The notes under the pieces were generated by a model that saw only the letters and a list, made by a program, of their open reading frames with translations, did no database searches and was not told where the DNA came from. DNA of 43,534 nucleotides from NCBI GenBank assembly GCA_031289145.1, contig JAITQA010000078.1:1-43534 (forward strand). Reading direction: 5' to 3'. This document shows positions 1 to 8,554 of this stretch, piece by piece. Source of the stretch: Dysgonamonadaceae bacterium (lineage in GTDB: Bacteria; Bacteroidota; Bacteroidia; Bacteroidales; Azobacteroidaceae). The stretch's first letter is position 1. Each line of letters starts with the position of its first letter. Both the position numbers and the translations under genes were made by a program.

Positions 1-209
1 GGATGCGCTTCGTCTAAAGGAAAAGCGTCAATCCATTCTCTGAGCGACATGTTACGCTCATTAATAAAGACTTTGTCTGCGGCAAACAATAAATTGTTTC
101 GCACAACAGCGCCCGTCCATGCATCGAAAACGACGTCGGCGGTAGCAATCATCCGTATTTCGAAACAGTGGTAATAGATTTCCCCGTATAATTTCCAAAA
201 ATTATTCAT
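1..209 (-). CDS. N-terminal fragment of an unidentified protein, possibly Cas6/RAMP-like (cut by window edge)
   Basis: An open minus-strand frame starts with ATG at 207-209 and runs off the left edge without a stop, giving about 69 residues that begin MNNFWKLYGEIYYHCFEIRM. The segment ATADVVFDAWTGAVVRNNLL loosely matches the N-terminal pattern of Cas6-type RAMP endoribonucleases: a beta strand, a hydrophobic/aromatic-x-x-G turn, then a basic residue at the start of a helix. The usual RG-x-G of that helix is not present, so the family call is only a suggestion. No CRISPR repeats are visible in this window. The reading frame is believable because it has a clear start and no stops, and because AT-rich intergenic sequence lies upstream at 210-340. 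Confidence 0.5.
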   Translation of the reverse strand, partial: MNNFWKLYGEIYYHCFEIRMIATADVVFDAWTGAVVRNNLLFAADKVFINERNMSLREWIDAFPLDEAH

Positions 210-340
210 AATTGTGTGTTAAATCTCATTTTATGGTTTTTTTTGATACCAATCCTTAAGTAAATACGTGTTTTTTGATATTTTTGATATTTTACAAAAG
301 TAATTAATATTTATTTACAAAGCAAATCCCCTCAAAAATA

Positions 341-373
341 ATTGGTCATGTCTAAAAAAATTCCGTATCTTTG
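341..373 (+). promoter_or_regulatory. Bacteroidetes-type promoter of iorAB-mutS2
   Basis: TATCTTTG at 366-373 matches the -7 consensus TAnnTTTG. ATTG at 341-344 lies 21 nt upstream as a -33 element. A transcript starting near 380 would leave a leader of about 28 nt before the ATG at 408. Confidence 0.6.
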
Positions 374-407
374 TCTTCCGTTAAATAAAAATAACTTATA
401 CACGTAT

Positions 408-2048
408 ATGAAGAAACAACTTTTTTTAGGAGACGAAGCCATTGCACAAGCGGCTATTGATGCCGGATTGTCGGGCGTTTATTCGTATCCGGGAACACCT
501 TCCACCGAAATAACAGAATACATCCAAAATTCAAAGGCAGCAAAAGAAAAGGGGATTTTTTCCCAATGGTGCGCCAACGAGAAAACGGCCGTGGAAACAG
601 CTTTGGGTATGTCGTATGCCGGTAAACGGACGCTCTCGTGCATGAAACACGTGGGACTGAACGTGGCTGCCGACGCATTTATGAATGTCGCCATGTCGGG
701 TATCAACGGCGGTATGATTATCGTCACGGCCGACGACCCTTCGATGCATTCTTCCCAAAATGAACAGGATAACCGGGTCTACGGTAATTTTGCCATGCTC
801 CCCGTATTCGAACCTTCCAACCAGCAGGAAGCCTACGATATGATTTACGAAGGCTACGAATGGTCGGAAAAATGGGGGTATCCGGTCTTGTTCCGCATCA
901 CTACCCGGATGGCTCATTCCCGCTCCGGCGTCCGGACACGGGAAACCAGACCGCAAAATCCGGTCAGCGTGGAAAAAGATGCGCAACAGAAATATATTTT
1001 GTTGCCGGTCAATGCTCGAAAAAGGTTCAAAGTATTGCTCGACAAACAAAAAGATTTTCTGGATGCTTCGGAAACTTCCCGATACAATCAATATTTACCC
1101 ATAGACAAAAATAGCTCACACCTAAAAAAACCCCTTCAGGGGCTTGGGAACGGTCAACTGGGGATTATCGCCTGCGGCATCGCATTCAATTATTTGCAGG
1201 AAAATTATCCCGATGGTTTTGAACATCCGGTGTTGAAGATCTGTCAGTATCCGCTACCAAAAAAACAATTGCGCCAAATGGTCGAAGCCTGTGACGAAAT
1301 TCTTGTCCTGGAAGAAGGCTATCCGGTTGTGGAAGAACAACTGAAAGGCTACCTGGGAATCGGCTTGAAAATACATGGACGCTTGGACGGAACGCTCCCG
1401 CGCGAGGGGGAACTGACGCCCGATAAAGTGAGAAAAGCCCTGGGAATGGAAGTCATTTCCGGTTATCCTGTGCCGGAAGTAATCGCGCAGCGCCCGCCCG
1501 CCTTGTGCGCCGGTTGCGGCCACCGCGATGTGTACGAAGCCTTGAATGAAGTGGTGAAGGAGTATAAGAACACAAAGATATTCAGCGACATCGGATGTTA
1601 TACCCTGGGCGCCTTGCCGCCTTTTCGGGCTATCGATACCTGTATTGATATGGGCGCTTCCATCACCATGGCACGGGGCGCTTCCGAAGCCGGAATTTTT
1701 CCCGCGGTAGCGGTTATCGGCGATTCTACATTTACACATTCGGGAATGACCGGATTGCTGGATTGCGTCAATGCCAAAGCCAATGTACTGATTATTATCT
1801 CCGATAATGAAACGACCGGAATGACCGGCGGACAGGACTCTGCCGCTACCGGACGAATCCACGCCATCTGCAAGGGAATCGGCGTCGAGCCGGAACATCT
1901 ACACGGAATCGTACCCTTGAAAAAGAATTTTGAGGAAATGAAACAACTCATCCGAAATGAAATCGAATACCGGGGCGTTTCTGTAATTGTTCCCTGCCGG
2001 GAATGTATTCAAACATACGCGAGAAAAGCGAAGAAAATTAAAAACTAA
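408..2048 (+). CDS. iorA: Indolepyruvate:ferredoxin oxidoreductase, alpha subunit
   Basis: IorA oxidatively decarboxylates aryl pyruvates (indolepyruvate, phenylpyruvate) to aryl-acyl-CoA with thiamine diphosphate and reduces ferredoxin, in amino-acid fermentation in the cytoplasm. The 546-residue product has the pyrimidine-binding domain at the N-terminus (YSYPGTPSTEI, then NEKTAVETALG). The C-terminal TPP domain contains ALCAGCGHRD (C367, C370) and a GDSTFTHSG to NETTGMTGG magnesium/TPP motif. Many IorA proteins end in a two-cluster ferredoxin domain. This one stops after PCRECIQTYARK, so it is the short form and needs electron transfer through another protein. I chose the ATG at 408 over an in-frame TTG at 342, because the promoter -7 box lies inside the longer frame. 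A short PLQGLGN insertion at about residues 240-250 looks like a repeat-derived linker. Confidence 0.93.
   Translation: MKKQLFLGDEAIAQAAIDAGLSGVYSYPGTPSTEITEYIQNSKAAKEKGIFSQWCANEKTAVETALGMSYAGKRTLSCMKHVGLNVAADAFMNVAMSGINGGMIIVTADDPSMHSSQNEQDNRVYGNFAMLPVFEPSNQQEAYDMIYEGYEWSEKWGYPVLFRITTRMAHSRSGVRTRETRPQNPVSVEKDAQQKYILLPVNARKRFKVLLDKQKDFLDASETSRYNQYLPIDKNSSHLKKPLQGLGNGQLGIIACGIAFNYLQENYPDGFEHPVLKICQYPLPKKQLRQMVEACDEILVLEEGYPVVEEQLKGYLGIGLKIHGRLDGTLPREGELTPDKVRKALGMEVISGYPVPEVIAQRPPALCAGCGHRDVYEALNEVVKEYKNTKIFSDIGCYTLGALPPFRAIDTCIDMGASITMARGASEAGIFPAVAVIGDSTFTHSGMTGLLDCVNAKANVLIIISDNETTGMTGGQDSAATGRIHAICKGIGVEPEHLHGIVPLKKNFEEMKQLIRNEIEYRGVSVIVPCRECIQTYARKAKKIKN
1129..1148 (+). repeat. Small palindromic insert within iorA encoding PLQG
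   Basis: CCCCTTCAGGGG follows an A-tract and is a perfect 5-bp stem with a two-base loop. It lies in a proline/glycine-rich linker between the N-terminal and C-terminal domains of IorA, translated KKPLQGLGNG. A similar PLQG-coding sequence sits in the linker of the LysM protein at 29058-29078. It may be a small in-frame repeat family. Confidence 0.35.
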
Positions 2049-2063
2049 AAATTAAGAAAACAG

Positions 2064-2633
2064 ATGAAGACAGATATAATTTTAGCGGGAGTCGGCGGAC
2101 AAGGCATTTTATCTATTGCCGCTGTTATCGGAGAGGCGGCATTGGAGGGCGAATTGTATATGAAGCAATCGGAAGTGCACGGAATGAGCCAGCGGGGCGG
2201 CGATGTACAGTCGCATCTGCGTATCAGTGACAAACCGGTCGCTTCGGATTTGATTCCGCTGGGAAATGCGGATGTCATCGTCTCTCTCGAACCGATGGAG
2301 GCTTTGCGTTACTTGCCTTACCTGAAGAAGGACGGCTGGATTGTAACCAACTCCAAACCGTTTGACAATATCCCCAATTATCCGGAAATGGAGCAGTTAA
2401 TGAATGAATACGAGCATCTACCCCATAAAGTCATTTTGAATGTTGAACAGTTAGCCAAGGATTTAGGCGCTCCCCGTTCAGGAAATGTTGTGCTTCTGGG
2501 AGCTGCTTCGCCCTATATCGGCGTCGATTTTTCTATGTTAGAAAATGGCATCCGCCGGATTTTCAGCCGGAAAGGAGAAGAAATAGTAGAGATGAACCTG
2601 AAAGCTTTACGTGCCGGAAAAGACCAGGCATGA
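2064..2633 (+). CDS. iorB: Indolepyruvate:ferredoxin oxidoreductase, beta subunit
   Basis: This is the gamma-domain partner of IorA. It forms the CoA-proximal part of the 2-oxoacid:ferredoxin oxidoreductase. The 189-residue protein begins with the family signature DIILAGVGGQGILSIAAVIG and carries QSEVHGMSQRGGDVQSHLRI, the conserved loop of the POR gamma domain. Length is normal for the short IorB form. It starts 15 nt after the iorA stop. Its TGA overlaps a potential ATG for mutS2, so the two subunits are co-transcribed with mutS2. Confidence 0.93.
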   Translation: MKTDIILAGVGGQGILSIAAVIGEAALEGELYMKQSEVHGMSQRGGDVQSHLRISDKPVASDLIPLGNADVIVSLEPMEALRYLPYLKKDGWIVTNSKPFDNIPNYPEMEQLMNEYEHLPHKVILNVEQLAKDLGAPRSGNVVLLGAASPYIGVDFSMLENGIRRIFSRKGEEIVEMNLKALRAGKDQA

Positions 2634-2638
2634 CAGGC

Positions 2639-5149
2639 ATGATTTATCCCGAAAACTTCGAACGAAAAATAGGTTTTGATAAAATCCGGCAATTGATTAA
2701 CGCCCGTTGTTTGTCTCCGCTCGGTGAAGAAAAAGTCACCGGGATGGCTTTCTCGTCCACATTCGATTCTATCCGAAAGCAACTGTTTCAGGTGCACGAA
2801 TTTACCCGGATTCTTCGGGAAGAAGACAATTTTCCTACCGACCATTTTTTCGATGTCCGCGGCGTTTTGAAAAAAATCCGCATAGAAGGAACTTATCTGA
2901 TTGAAAAAGAACTGTTTGATATTAGGCGTTCTTTGGAAACCATTAACGAGATCGTGCGGTTTTTTACCCTCCGCTCTTCTGAAGGGGGCGATTATCCCCA
3001 TCTACAGGAATTAGTTACCGACGTAGCCTCTTTTCCCCAATTGACCCGGCAAATCGACACAATTCTCGACAAGTCCGGACGGATAAAAGACAATGCTTCC
3101 CCGGATTTGGCCGACATCCGGCTAAAATTGAATCAGACGGCGTTGGGTATTTCCAAAACCTTGCAAAGCATTTTGCGAATGGCGCAATCGGAAGGATTTG
3201 TCGATAAAGATGTGGCGCCTGCCATGCGCGACGGCCGTTTGGTCATCCCTGTTTCTCCGGCTTATAAACGCAAACTCAAGGGCATTGTTCACGATGAATC
3301 GGCTACCGGCAAAACGGTTTTTATCGAACCGGCCGAGGTCGTGGAGGCCAATAACCGCATCCGCGAACTGGAGGCGGAAGAGAAACGCGAAATCGTCCGT
3401 ATCCTCACGGATTTTACCGACCGCATCCGTCCCGACATCCCGGAAATACTGAATGCTTACCGCTTTCTCGCAGAGATTGATTTTATTCGTGCCAAAGCTT
3501 TGTTTGCCGATGATATAGAAGCTATTCTGCCGGATATTGAAGACAATCGGCAAATCGACTGGATACGGGCTATTCATCCTTTGCTGTATCTTTCGCATAA
3601 AAAACAACATAAAACGGTGGTTCCCCTTGACATAGAATTGAGAAACAAGGAAGAGGGAACAGGAAATCTGGAACAGGAAAGAAGCGGTCGGATGCTGATT
3701 ATTTCCGGGCCTAATGCCGGAGGAAAGTCCGTACTCCTTAAAACCGTGGGTTTATTGCAATACATGTTGCAATCGGGTTTGTTGATTCCGGTCGGCGAAC
3801 GTTCCAAAGCCGGGATATTCCGGGATATTTTCCTGGATATCGGGGATGAACAATCCATTGAAAATGATTTGTCGACTTACAGTTCCCACCTGACCAACAT
3901 GAAGTTTATGGTGAAAAACGCCAATCCGGAATCCCTGATTTTGATTGACGAATTTGGAAGCGGCACCGAACCACAAATCGGGGGAGCCATTGCCGAAGCC
4001 TTGCTTCGCCGGTTCAACGAAAAAGGAAGTTTTGGCGTTATTACGACGCATTATCACAACCTGAAGACGTTTGCGAAAACGCAAACGGGCGTTGTCAACG
4101 GCGCTATGCTGTACGACCGCCACCTGATGCAACCTTTATTCCGGCTGTCGATAGGCAATCCCGGCTCGTCTTTTGCTATTGAAATCGCCCGTAAAATCGG
4201 ACTGCCGGAAGATGTGATTACCGATGCTTCCGAAAAAGTCGGGCAAGACTATATCAACATGGATAAATACCTGCAGGATATCGTCCGCGACAAAAGATAC
4301 TGGGAGGCGAAGCGTCAGCAGGTGCGGCAACAGGAAAAACGGCTGGAAGAATTGGAGGAACGCTATCAGTCGGATTTGGAAAAGATTGAAAACCAACGAA
4401 AAGAATTGATATTGAAAGCCAAAGCCGACGCCGAACGCTTGCTTGCCGAAACCAATGCCCGAATCGAAAATACCATCCGGGAAATCAGAGAAGCGCAAGC
4501 GGACAAAGAGAAAACCAAGAATATCCGCAAATCTTTGGAAAAATTCAAAGAAACCGTGCAGAATAAAACGAATACCGACATCCCTGCCATTACCGGCTTG
4601 ACCCGCAATCCCAAGCATACCCTTAAGCCCAATCATCGGGGGATTACCGGTCAAGCCCGCAATGACGGAACGGATGTCCGGGAGATTCTGGTCGGCGATA
4701 CTGTCCGGATGAAAGGCCAGCGAACAGCGGGAAAAGTGATAGATAAAAAAGACAAACTTTTTGTAGTGGCCTTCGGAACCATCAAAACAACCGTCAAAGC
4801 GGAACAGATAGAAAAAGTCAGCAATAACCAAGTCAAAAAAGATACGATTACTGTCTCCGTCATATCGGCCAACAGTTCCGATTCCCTGTCGGAAAAGAAA
4901 TTGCAATTCAAAACCGAAATTGACGTCCGCGGTATGCGGGGCGAAGAAGCCTTGCAAGCCGTGACTTACTACGTTGACGACGCCATCCAATGCAATGCCG
5001 GACGGATACGTATCCTGCACGGTACCGGAACCGGCGCCCTGCGGCAAATGATTCGGGATTACCTGAAAACGGTAGCGGGAATCAAACGCTTTCAGGATGA
5101 ACATGTACAATTCGGCGGTAGCGGAATTACGGTTGTGGAATTGGAATAA
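2639..5149 (+). CDS. mutS2: Endonuclease MutS2 (MutS-like ATPase with Smr nuclease domain)
   Basis: MutS2 is a homodimeric ATPase. It lacks the mismatch-binding domains of MutS, and is linked to suppression of recombination and, in some bacteria, to rescue of collided ribosomes. The 836-residue protein has a helical clamp/core region, Walker A GPNAGGKS at residues 357-364, Walker B LILIDEFGSG (D437, E438), the STYSSHL signature, a charged coiled coil at about 520-640, and a C-terminal Smr domain from about 760 (DVRGMRGEEAL, then LHGTGTG with H794). The ATG at 2639 (MIYPENFE) matches the usual family N-terminus; an ATG at 2630 overlaps the iorB stop. Residues 649-677 are encoded by an inserted palindromic repeat, in frame, between the coiled coil and the next domain. 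A fragment of its 3' end recurs at 10046. Confidence 0.93.
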   Translation: MIYPENFERKIGFDKIRQLINARCLSPLGEEKVTGMAFSSTFDSIRKQLFQVHEFTRILREEDNFPTDHFFDVRGVLKKIRIEGTYLIEKELFDIRRSLETINEIVRFFTLRSSEGGDYPHLQELVTDVASFPQLTRQIDTILDKSGRIKDNASPDLADIRLKLNQTALGISKTLQSILRMAQSEGFVDKDVAPAMRDGRLVIPVSPAYKRKLKGIVHDESATGKTVFIEPAEVVEANNRIRELEAEEKREIVRILTDFTDRIRPDIPEILNAYRFLAEIDFIRAKALFADDIEAILPDIEDNRQIDWIRAIHPLLYLSHKKQHKTVVPLDIELRNKEEGTGNLEQERSGRMLIISGPNAGGKSVLLKTVGLLQYMLQSGLLIPVGERSKAGIFRDIFLDIGDEQSIENDLSTYSSHLTNMKFMVKNANPESLILIDEFGSGTEPQIGGAIAEALLRRFNEKGSFGVITTHYHNLKTFAKTQTGVVNGAMLYDRHLMQPLFRLSIGNPGSSFAIEIARKIGLPEDVITDASEKVGQDYINMDKYLQDIVRDKRYWEAKRQQVRQQEKRLEELEERYQSDLEKIENQRKELILKAKADAERLLAETNARIENTIREIREAQADKEKTKNIRKSLEKFKETVQNKTNTDIPAITGLTRNPKHTLKPNHRGITGQARNDGTDVREILVGDTVRMKGQRTAGKVIDKKDKLFVVAFGTIKTTVKAEQIEKVSNNQVKKDTITVSVISANSSDSLSEKKLQFKTEIDVRGMRGEEALQAVTYYVDDAIQCNAGRIRILHGTGTGALRQMIRDYLKTVAGIKRFQDEHVQFGGSGITVVELE
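4583..4668. repeat. Palindromic repeat element inserted in frame into mutS2
   Basis: Two inverted arms (4588-4612 and about 4639-4666) match at roughly 21 of 25 positions by hand alignment. The mismatches include CCG/GGT-type exchanges within the arms. The central 26 nt are not palindromic. The core arm motif GGCTTGACCCGCAAT is itself nearly palindromic. The element adds about 28 codons (AITGLTRN to GITGQARND) without breaking the frame, at a linker between the MutS2 coiled coil and the small beta domain. It resembles dispersed intergenic palindromes that have invaded a coding region, like Rickettsia palindromic elements. Confidence 0.75.
5058..5112 (+). repeat. Direct repeat copy 1 (3' end of mutS2)
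   Basis: These 55 nt within the Smr-coding end of mutS2 recur at 10046-10101 in the same orientation with about three mismatches and one inserted base. The two copies bracket the five-gene operon 5163-9868. Confidence 0.85.
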
Positions 5150-5162
5150 AGTACGTCCGCTA

Positions 5163-6092
5163 CTAAATGTATTTCACCATCCTGTAAATAAGCGTATTTT
5201 GGCTGACAAGCGGACTTTGAAGCGCGAAGAATATTACGCCCGACACAGGCGCTACTATTTCACTGCGTAAAGAACCGTCGTAAGGGTCCAGGATTTTTGC
5301 CAACAAATCGCCTGCTTTTACCTCTTTGTTCGCTAGTTTTTTCAGATACAGGATACCGCCGTGATTGGAAACAATGTTGTGCATACTTTTTTCGTTGATG
5401 ACGGACGAAACGTATCCGGGGTGCATTTTGTATTTGATTATCCTGTTTTTATCCATAAATCGAAGGATGGATTTCCATGCAATTTTGGCCGAATCCTTGT
5501 TGATGCTGTCCGTGTTGCTCGAATATACGGTAAAGGCTTGCGTCCCGAATATTTGCCAGTTGTAATTGAGGAGCGTTGTGTCGTAAAAAGTCGGCTCGCT
5601 GAGCAAGACATAAGGCAATCCGAAACTTTGAGCGGTTTCGGAATAACGGAATCCGGTATCCATCACCCGTATATGCGGGATAAATTCGCCCCGCAAATAA
5701 TAACTGGCTAAATGAATGCCGTATTTGTATCCCTTGATGACTTCGAAAAGAGCGGCGGCAATGCGCTGGGTGGTTTCGCCTTTGCCGTATCCCGGAAACA
5801 TCCGGTTGATGTCCGTGTTATCCATCGCCCAAAAACGTTTGTTGATGTTCATCGAGTAGTGATTGACCGAAGGAATTACCAAAATTTCATGTCCTTTCCG
5901 GATGAGACCTTTTTTTTCTATTTCGATAAGGTTTTTAACCAACTGGGAACAGATGAACTGTTGCTGCACTTCGTCGCCGCGCATGGCGCCGACAATAGCC
6001 ACCGTTTTCTTCCCTTCCCCAAACCGGAATCCGTGTATTTGAAAATTGCTGCGATAGGGAGATTTCAAGTCGAACAATAATTCTTTCTTCAT
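5163..6092 (-). CDS. Succinylglutamate desuccinylase/aspartoacylase-like protein lacking canonical zinc ligands
   Basis: This 309-residue protein belongs to the AstE/AspA-type branch of M14-fold hydrolases. These remove acyl groups or amino acids from small peptide-like substrates. The fold is visible as VAIVGAMRGDEVQQ, the NINRMFPG loop, and a C-terminal beta-barrel-like region ending in PVSGVIFF and SQNTLIYRMV. The HxxE zinc motif reads R38-G-D-E41 here, and the usual DIH is GIH, so two expected catalytic features have changed. The neighbouring paralog at 6099 keeps both. It is the last gene of the operon, 6 nt after that paralog, and converges on mutS2 with 13 nt between stops. It may be an inactive partner, or a conserved subfamily with different chemistry. 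Confidence 0.75.
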   Translation of the reverse strand: MKKELLFDLKSPYRSNFQIHGFRFGEGKKTVAIVGAMRGDEVQQQFICSQLVKNLIEIEKKGLIRKGHEILVIPSVNHYSMNINKRFWAMDNTDINRMFPGYGKGETTQRIAAALFEVIKGYKYGIHLASYYLRGEFIPHIRVMDTGFRYSETAQSFGLPYVLLSEPTFYDTTLLNYNWQIFGTQAFTVYSSNTDSINKDSAKIAWKSILRFMDKNRIIKYKMHPGYVSSVINEKSMHNIVSNHGGILYLKKLANKEVKAGDLLAKILDPYDGSLRSEIVAPVSGVIFFALQSPLVSQNTLIYRMVKYI

Positions 6093-6098
6093 TTGTGT

Positions 6099-7046
6099 TC
6101 AGTTTTTTGTGGATTTATAAATACGGGCAATCAGGGAGCCTTCATAAACAATGGGATAAGTCCGCATCGTAAAGAGAAATCCGTCCACCGGCGATAAAAC
6201 ATCCTGCAAAATCTTTCCTTCAAAAGGTTCTACGATATGGCAAAGGACGTCGCCAGCTTTGACGAACGATGAATGAGAGACCGACGGAATGATGACGCCC
6301 GATACATCCGCGTTCATAAAAATCACTTCGCCGTCGGTAGAAATCAATGGTTCGACAATCGTCGGTATTTCGCCTTTCCACATACCCATTTTGTTCATCA
6401 TATTGAAAATGCCGTTCACCAGACGGTTGCCGTATTCCCGCGTGATACGCATCCCGATGCCCATTTCTACAACTAAGGTTTTTGTACCGATGGAATTAAG
6501 CGAATGTGCCAGTGTGGATTGCAGTACGGTAGCGGCGTCGTGTATCCAGATAAAGTCCGTATTCAACATTTTGGCGTATGGAATCAGTTCGTCGGAAGTC
6601 TGTACGTTGATTCGCACCTGCATCACTTCACGCAGGAAAATGTTGCTTGAATGGATGTCGAGCACCATGTCGGCGCCCTTGAGGTCGTGCACAATCTTGT
6701 AGGCGGTGTTTTCTATCAGGTGACCGTTTATTTCTCCGGGAAAGATGCGGTTCATGTCCAAATCGAAACCGGGAAATCCGCGTGTGATGGAATCTACGCC
6801 CAAGGGGTTGAGCGCCGGATAAATTTCTACACTGCCACGCAACTTTTCGGGATGTTCGTTGAGGCGACGCGCCAGCTCGAAGCAGACATACTGTCCTTCC
6901 AGTTCGTCACCGTGCGTACCGGTTACGACACAAAGGCGTTTCCCCTTTTTTTCTCCCCGAATGATATTTTTGCGGATTTCAAATTTCTCGCTGACGGGAA
7001 GTTCTTCAGATACAATTGTTTTTATCATAATTTCATTGGCATTCAT
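6099..7046 (-). CDS. Succinylglutamate desuccinylase/aspartoacylase family protein (M14 fold), canonical motifs
   Basis: A 315-residue predicted zinc-dependent amidohydrolase or carboxypeptidase-like enzyme. TGTHGDELEG holds the HxxE pair (H45, E48). NRIFPGE carries the substrate-binding Asn-Arg. VLDIHSS supplies the third ligand region. VVEMGIG probably holds the catalytic Glu. The C-terminal part (SPVDGFLFTMRTYPIVYEGS) matches that of its neighbour. The ATG at 7046 overlaps the end of the transglutaminase gene by 14 nt; an ATG at 7028 (MIKTIVSE) would start just after that stop and is equally possible. The substrate is unknown. In this operon it could trim a product of the ATP-grasp ligase, which is inference. 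Confidence 0.85.
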   Translation of the reverse strand: MNANEIMIKTIVSEELPVSEKFEIRKNIIRGEKKGKRLCVVTGTHGDELEGQYVCFELARRLNEHPEKLRGSVEIYPALNPLGVDSITRGFPGFDLDMNRIFPGEINGHLIENTAYKIVHDLKGADMVLDIHSSNIFLREVMQVRINVQTSDELIPYAKMLNTDFIWIHDAATVLQSTLAHSLNSIGTKTLVVEMGIGMRITREYGNRLVNGIFNMMNKMGMWKGEIPTIVEPLISTDGEVIFMNADVSGVIIPSVSHSSFVKAGDVLCHIVEPFEGKILQDVLSPVDGFLFTMRTYPIVYEGSLIARIYKSTKN

Positions 7047-7818
7047 TCACTCCGACCGTTAATTGCACTTCCAACTGTTGTTGGACGATGCCCGAAAATA
7101 CGCCTCGCTCAATGGAACAGTCGTCGTAATCGCGTCCGTGCGACAGTTTGATATATCCGGTTTCTATCAGGCGGTTGTGTGTAGGGTCGATGGCACGCCA
7201 ATATCCCTTGTCGTAATATTCCACCCAGGCGTGCGTGTAGCCTTCGCCTTCGATAAGTCCTGCCACATATCGCGCGGCAATTCCGGCGCTCCGGCAAAGA
7301 GAAATCAGCAGATGTGTGTAGTCCTGACAGACACCTTTGCCTATTTTCAATGCTTGAGCGGCTGTGGTATTGATGTCGGTAGTTTGGGGTGAATATTCCA
7401 GCGACCGGTATAAGGCGTCGGACAATTTCACGACTTTATCGGTAACCGAATCGTCCGCGTTCAGGGAAGCGGCATTTAACAGTTCAAGAATAGCGGTGTC
7501 TGGGCGCGTATAAACGGAAGGATACAAATACAGCCGGTTGAGTTTTTCGTCCAGCACATACGAATCGGACAGTTTCACTTCGCCTGAGGCTTCAAACTCA
7601 AAGTAGTTGTGCCGGTCTCCGATAAAACCGCTATACATTTTGTTTCCCAAACTGTCTGTGGCGGTACGAATATTTTCCTGCGGATATACATGGCATTTTT
7701 CCATGATAACCTGCTGATAACCGTTCTGTTGCGGTGTACAGCGCAACAGAAAAAAATGGGAATGGATGGCGTCTGAAAATGTTACTCTTGTCTTGTAATT
7801 GTACCTTACCTGTTTCAT
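7033..7818 (-). CDS. Transglutaminase-like cysteine protease domain protein
   Basis: The 261-residue protein has an N-terminal beta-sandwich domain typical of bacterial transglutaminase-like proteins, followed by a papain-fold core. The catalytic triad is visible as C in GKGVCQDYTH, H in YTHAWVEYY, and D in AIDPTHN. No signal peptide is seen, so it is likely cytoplasmic. Proteins of this type are encoded beside ATP-grasp (COG2308) and alpha-E (COG2307) proteins in many bacteria. They have been proposed to act as peptidases or transferases on the amide-linked product of the ligase. It starts 9 nt after the alpha-E gene. Confidence 0.9.
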   Translation of the reverse strand: MKQVRYNYKTRVTFSDAIHSHFFLLRCTPQQNGYQQVIMEKCHVYPQENIRTATDSLGNKMYSGFIGDRHNYFEFEASGEVKLSDSYVLDEKLNRLYLYPSVYTRPDTAILELLNAASLNADDSVTDKVVKLSDALYRSLEYSPQTTDINTTAAQALKIGKGVCQDYTHLLISLCRSAGIAARYVAGLIEGEGYTHAWVEYYDKGYWRAIDPTHNRLIETGYIKLSHGRDYDDCSIERGVFSGIVQQQLEVQLTVGVNECQ

Positions 7819-7827
7819 CGTTTGTCT

Positions 7828-8499
7828 TTATACAGTAAAAAGCCTGTCAACCCTGCCCAAAATTTCCTGTTTGTTATAAAAGGGCTGTTCTGTTGCCAGC
7901 TTTAATTCAAAAAGCGAATTTTGGTCAAAGATAGACTTTTCTTTTTGAATATGTTTCTCCAAGCGGTCGAAAAGATAGTTAATTCTTTCGCGCGGGTAGT
8001 CGAAACGGATATGTAAATCGAACTTTTCTAAGTATTTACCTGCCTTAATCATGTTTCTCGCATCCCTTTTGTGTATCCTTTCATCGATGGAACCCCAGAA
8101 AGCCATCAGGCTGTCGGTAACCGGTTGCAGCACATCGACATCCGAATTTATGCAGGCGCACTGTTCAATATGACAAATCGCCAGTTGAATGTAAGCGAGC
8201 GTTTCGCTTTTTATCTCTTGCCGCAGCACAATCGCGTTGTCGCTTGCACAAGTCAGGATGGAAATCAGCGAATGTTTGTTGGTTTTATCGAATAAAAACC
8301 GGTTCAGGAAATCGTCGCATGAGGTATAGCAATTTTCAATACCCAGCTTTTCACAAAACAGATGATAAGCATCCGCATCTTCGTCAATCATCCTGTCGCG
8401 ATACTTGCGAAGGAAATGCAGGATAACATGTACCCGTTCGGTATAGCGTCCGAGCCAGAATAAATTTCCCGCTTTTGCATTTGAAATTGTTTCTCCCAT
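7828..8499 (-). CDS. Alpha-E domain protein (DUF403, COG2307)
   Basis: An all-helical protein of 223 residues, starting with NAKAGNLFWLGRYTERVHVI, which matches the conserved N-terminus of the alpha-E family (N-LFWLGRYxER). Alpha-E proteins have no known catalytic motif. They are nearly always encoded next to the circularly permuted ATP-grasp protein and are thought to be its partner. The length is shorter than the usual 300 or so residues of proteobacterial members. It lies 55 nt downstream of the ATP-grasp gene. Confidence 0.85.
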   Translation of the reverse strand: MGETISNAKAGNLFWLGRYTERVHVILHFLRKYRDRMIDEDADAYHLFCEKLGIENCYTSCDDFLNRFLFDKTNKHSLISILTCASDNAIVLRQEIKSETLAYIQLAICHIEQCACINSDVDVLQPVTDSLMAFWGSIDERIHKRDARNMIKAGKYLEKFDLHIRFDYPRERINYLFDRLEKHIQKEKSIFDQNSLFELKLATEQPFYNKQEILGRVDRLFTV

Positions 8500-8554
8500 A
8501 ATTTTATTTCAATTATAATTGTTTATGTCTGTGTGGGCGTTGCACGCAACGCCG

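Noticed and set aside
342-407. TTG-initiated extension of iorA
   Set aside because: The region contains the promoter -7 box, and the family N-terminus begins at the ATG at 408.
4136-5110. Minus-strand frame of 324 codons across the 3' half of mutS2
   Set aside because: Antisense to conserved MutS2 coiled-coil and Smr domains; its Phe-rich composition is that of a complement of Lys/Glu-rich coding sequence.
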